Assembly: GCA_018260285.1 (NCBI GenBank)
Contig: JAGLBH010000023.1
Span: 1-15,976 of the forward strand
DNA from: Arthrobacter sp.
Lineage (GTDB): Bacteria; Actinomycetota; Actinomycetes; Actinomycetales; Micrococcaceae
Length of the DNA stretch: 15,976 nucleotides
Direction: 5' to 3'
Shown here: positions 14,592-15,976 of the stretch, piece after piece
Position numbering within the stretch: the stretch's first letter is position 1
Layout of the letters: each line of letters starts with the position of its first letter
The notes under the pieces: generated by a model
What the model was told of the DNA's origin: nothing
The model's input: only the letters and a program-made list of their open reading frames with translations
Database searches by the model: none
Position numbers and translations under genes: made by a program

Positions 14592-15976
14592 ATGTCTGCA
14601 GCGCAGAAGAAAGCCACCGGTGACCTCACCGATCGCCTCGAGGGCCTGGACGAGGCGCGCAGCCTCGGGGAAGGTCGGATCAGCGACGAGGTCATCTCCC
14701 GCGCCGCCCGCGTCTCCTCCGCCGCAGGCCAGCGCCGCGCGCTCTCGTCCGAGCACACGGTCGTCGGGTTCTTCGGGGCCACAGGCAGCGGAAAGTCCAC
14801 GCTCTTCAACGCGGTCATCGAAGAGGAGATCGCCCGGAGCGCGGCCACGCGCCCGACGACGAGCGAGCCCCTTGCCGTCATCTGGGGAAGGGAGAACTCC
14901 GAGCCCCTCCTTGACTGGCTCGGCGTGACGAAGCGCCACTACAAGCCCGAGGGCGAGGTGCTGTACTCCACGGAGCGCGGCGCGCAGAACGAGACCCCCT
15001 CCGGTCTGATCCTCCTCGACTTGCCCGACTTCGACTCGACCGAGCTGCGCAACCGCGAGATCGCCCAGCGGATGGCCGGTCAGGTGGATGTGCTCGTCTG
15101 GGTCATGGACCCGCAGAAGTACGCGGACGCCTCGGTCCACCTGGACTTCATCCGGCCCCTCGCGGGCCACGGTGCGGTCATGATGGCCGTCCTCAATCAG
15201 ATCGACCGGCTTCCGAGGGACGAGGTTCCGAACGTCGTGTCCTCCCTCCAGGGGATTCTGCGCTCGGACGGGCTCAACGGCGTCGAGCTCATCCCGGCCT
15301 CCGCCCGCACGGGCGAGAACGTGGACCTCGTGCGGAACGCGATCCGCCGTTTCGCGGATGCGAAGGACTCGAGGGACGCGCGCCTGGCCGCAGATGTCGA
15401 CGCCGCCGCCCGTGAGCTGGCCGCCGTCTCCGGCGAGGGAGAGCCTACGGGCATCCGGCGAGAGGCCGTCGAGGCCCTGACCGAGAACCTCGCCAAGGCG
15501 GCTCGCGTGGACGTGGTGACCGATGCCGTGGAGAAGTCCTTCCGCCACCGGGCCCATGCGGCCACGGGCTGGCCGGTCGTCAAGTGGGTGGGTCGCTTCC
15601 GTCAGGACCCGCTCCAGCGCCTCAACCTGCACCGGCCGGACGTCAACCCGGACGTCAACCGCACCTCGCTGCCGCCCATGGGCGCTTCGGAGAAGGCCCG
15701 TGCCGACTCAGCCGTCCGCGCGTTCGCGGACAGCGCGAGCGAAGGCGCCCCTGAGGCCTGGCGGGCGTCCCTGCGGAGGGCCGCCCGGACGAGCGGGGAT
15801 CAGCTTCCCGGCCGCCTCGATCACGCCCTCGCCTCCGCAGACCTCCAGGCGGGGAAGAAGGCCTGGTGGTGGCCGATCTTCACGGTGCTCCAGTGGATCG
15901 CGCTCTTGAGCCTCGTGGCAGGCCTCGGGTGGCTCGGCGCACTGGCTCTGGCGACCTACCTCCAGTTCCAGCTGCC
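14592..15976 (+). CDS. YfjP-type membrane GTPase, second of a pair (3' end outside window)
   Basis: The frame is open to the window end, giving 461 residues and no stop. It has a full set of GTPase motifs: Walker A GATGSGKST (62-70), switch threonine in RPTTSEP (87-93), G3 DLPD (143-146), G4 NQID (202-205, a form of NKxD) and G5 SA (237-238, in PASARTGEN). A helical region follows, then WWWP (425-428) leads into a long hydrophobic stretch that continues to the edge, so at least one C-terminal membrane segment is present. The shared YADA motif after G3 shows it is a diverged relative of the preceding protein. I infer that the two act together, possibly as a heteromeric membrane GTPase with this one the more canonical nucleotide binder. 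The process they serve is unknown. Confidence 0.82.
   Translation, partial: MSAAQKKATGDLTDRLEGLDEARSLGEGRISDEVISRAARVSSAAGQRRALSSEHTVVGFFGATGSGKSTLFNAVIEEEIARSAATRPTTSEPLAVIWGRENSEPLLDWLGVTKRHYKPEGEVLYSTERGAQNETPSGLILLDLPDFDSTELRNREIAQRMAGQVDVLVWVMDPQKYADASVHLDFIRPLAGHGAVMMAVLNQIDRLPRDEVPNVVSSLQGILRSDGLNGVELIPASARTGENVDLVRNAIRRFADAKDSRDARLAADVDAAARELAAVSGEGEPTGIRREAVEALTENLAKAARVDVVTDAVEKSFRHRAHAATGWPVVKWVGRFRQDPLQRLNLHRPDVNPDVNRTSLPPMGASEKARADSAVRAFADSASEGAPEAWRASLRRAARTSGDQLPGRLDHALASADLQAGKKAWWWPIFTVLQWIALLSLVAGLGWLGALALATYLQFQL

Overview
The window reads as chromosomal DNA from a high-GC Gram-positive bacterium (Actinomycetota), most likely Micrococcales and perhaps Micrococcaceae. The reasons are strong G/C-ending codon bias, GTG starts, actinobacterial forms of SerA, MetRS and LeuB, tRNA genes without an encoded CCA, and the order ilvC, serA, leuB, FAH-family gene, gltX, which resembles the mycobacterial one. 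The genus assignment is inference. Almost everything is housekeeping; the accessory-looking part is the roughly 470-base gap before the GTPase genes.

Layout. 1-639: 3' part of ilvC, followed by a strong intrinsic terminator that also lies in the serA leader. 785-2380: serA. 2487-4049: metG, convergent with a VanW-domain gene (4174-5049, minus) across a shared hairpin. 5190-7380: leuB and ilvE, divergent from the VanW gene. 7395-9331 (minus): a NarL/DesK-type two-component pair with overlapping genes. 9429-11797: FAH-family hydrolase and gltX. 11916-12208: tRNA-Gln(CUG) and tRNA-Glu(CUC), each with its own consensus-like promoter, then a textbook terminator. 12254-12721: no gene, but a 19-bp perfect inverted repeat, an 8-bp tandem G-rich repeat, and an array of 32-bp CCCC/GGGG hairpin units. 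12722-15976: two tandem membrane-associated P-loop GTPases, the second cut by the window end.

How the genes work together. IlvC, LeuB and IlvE belong to branched-chain amino acid synthesis and SerA starts serine synthesis. GltX sits beside both tRNAs that a non-discriminating GluRS would charge. The two-component pair has no visible target beyond its divergent neighbour.

Two themes are not explained by the genes alone. First, at least four genes (metG, leuB, the kinase, the FAH gene) have a TAnnnT hexamer ending 6-7 nt before the start codon, the signature of leaderless transcripts. Second, the hairpin-repeat array lies directly upstream of the GTPase pair. No database search was possible; family calls rest on motifs recognised by eye.
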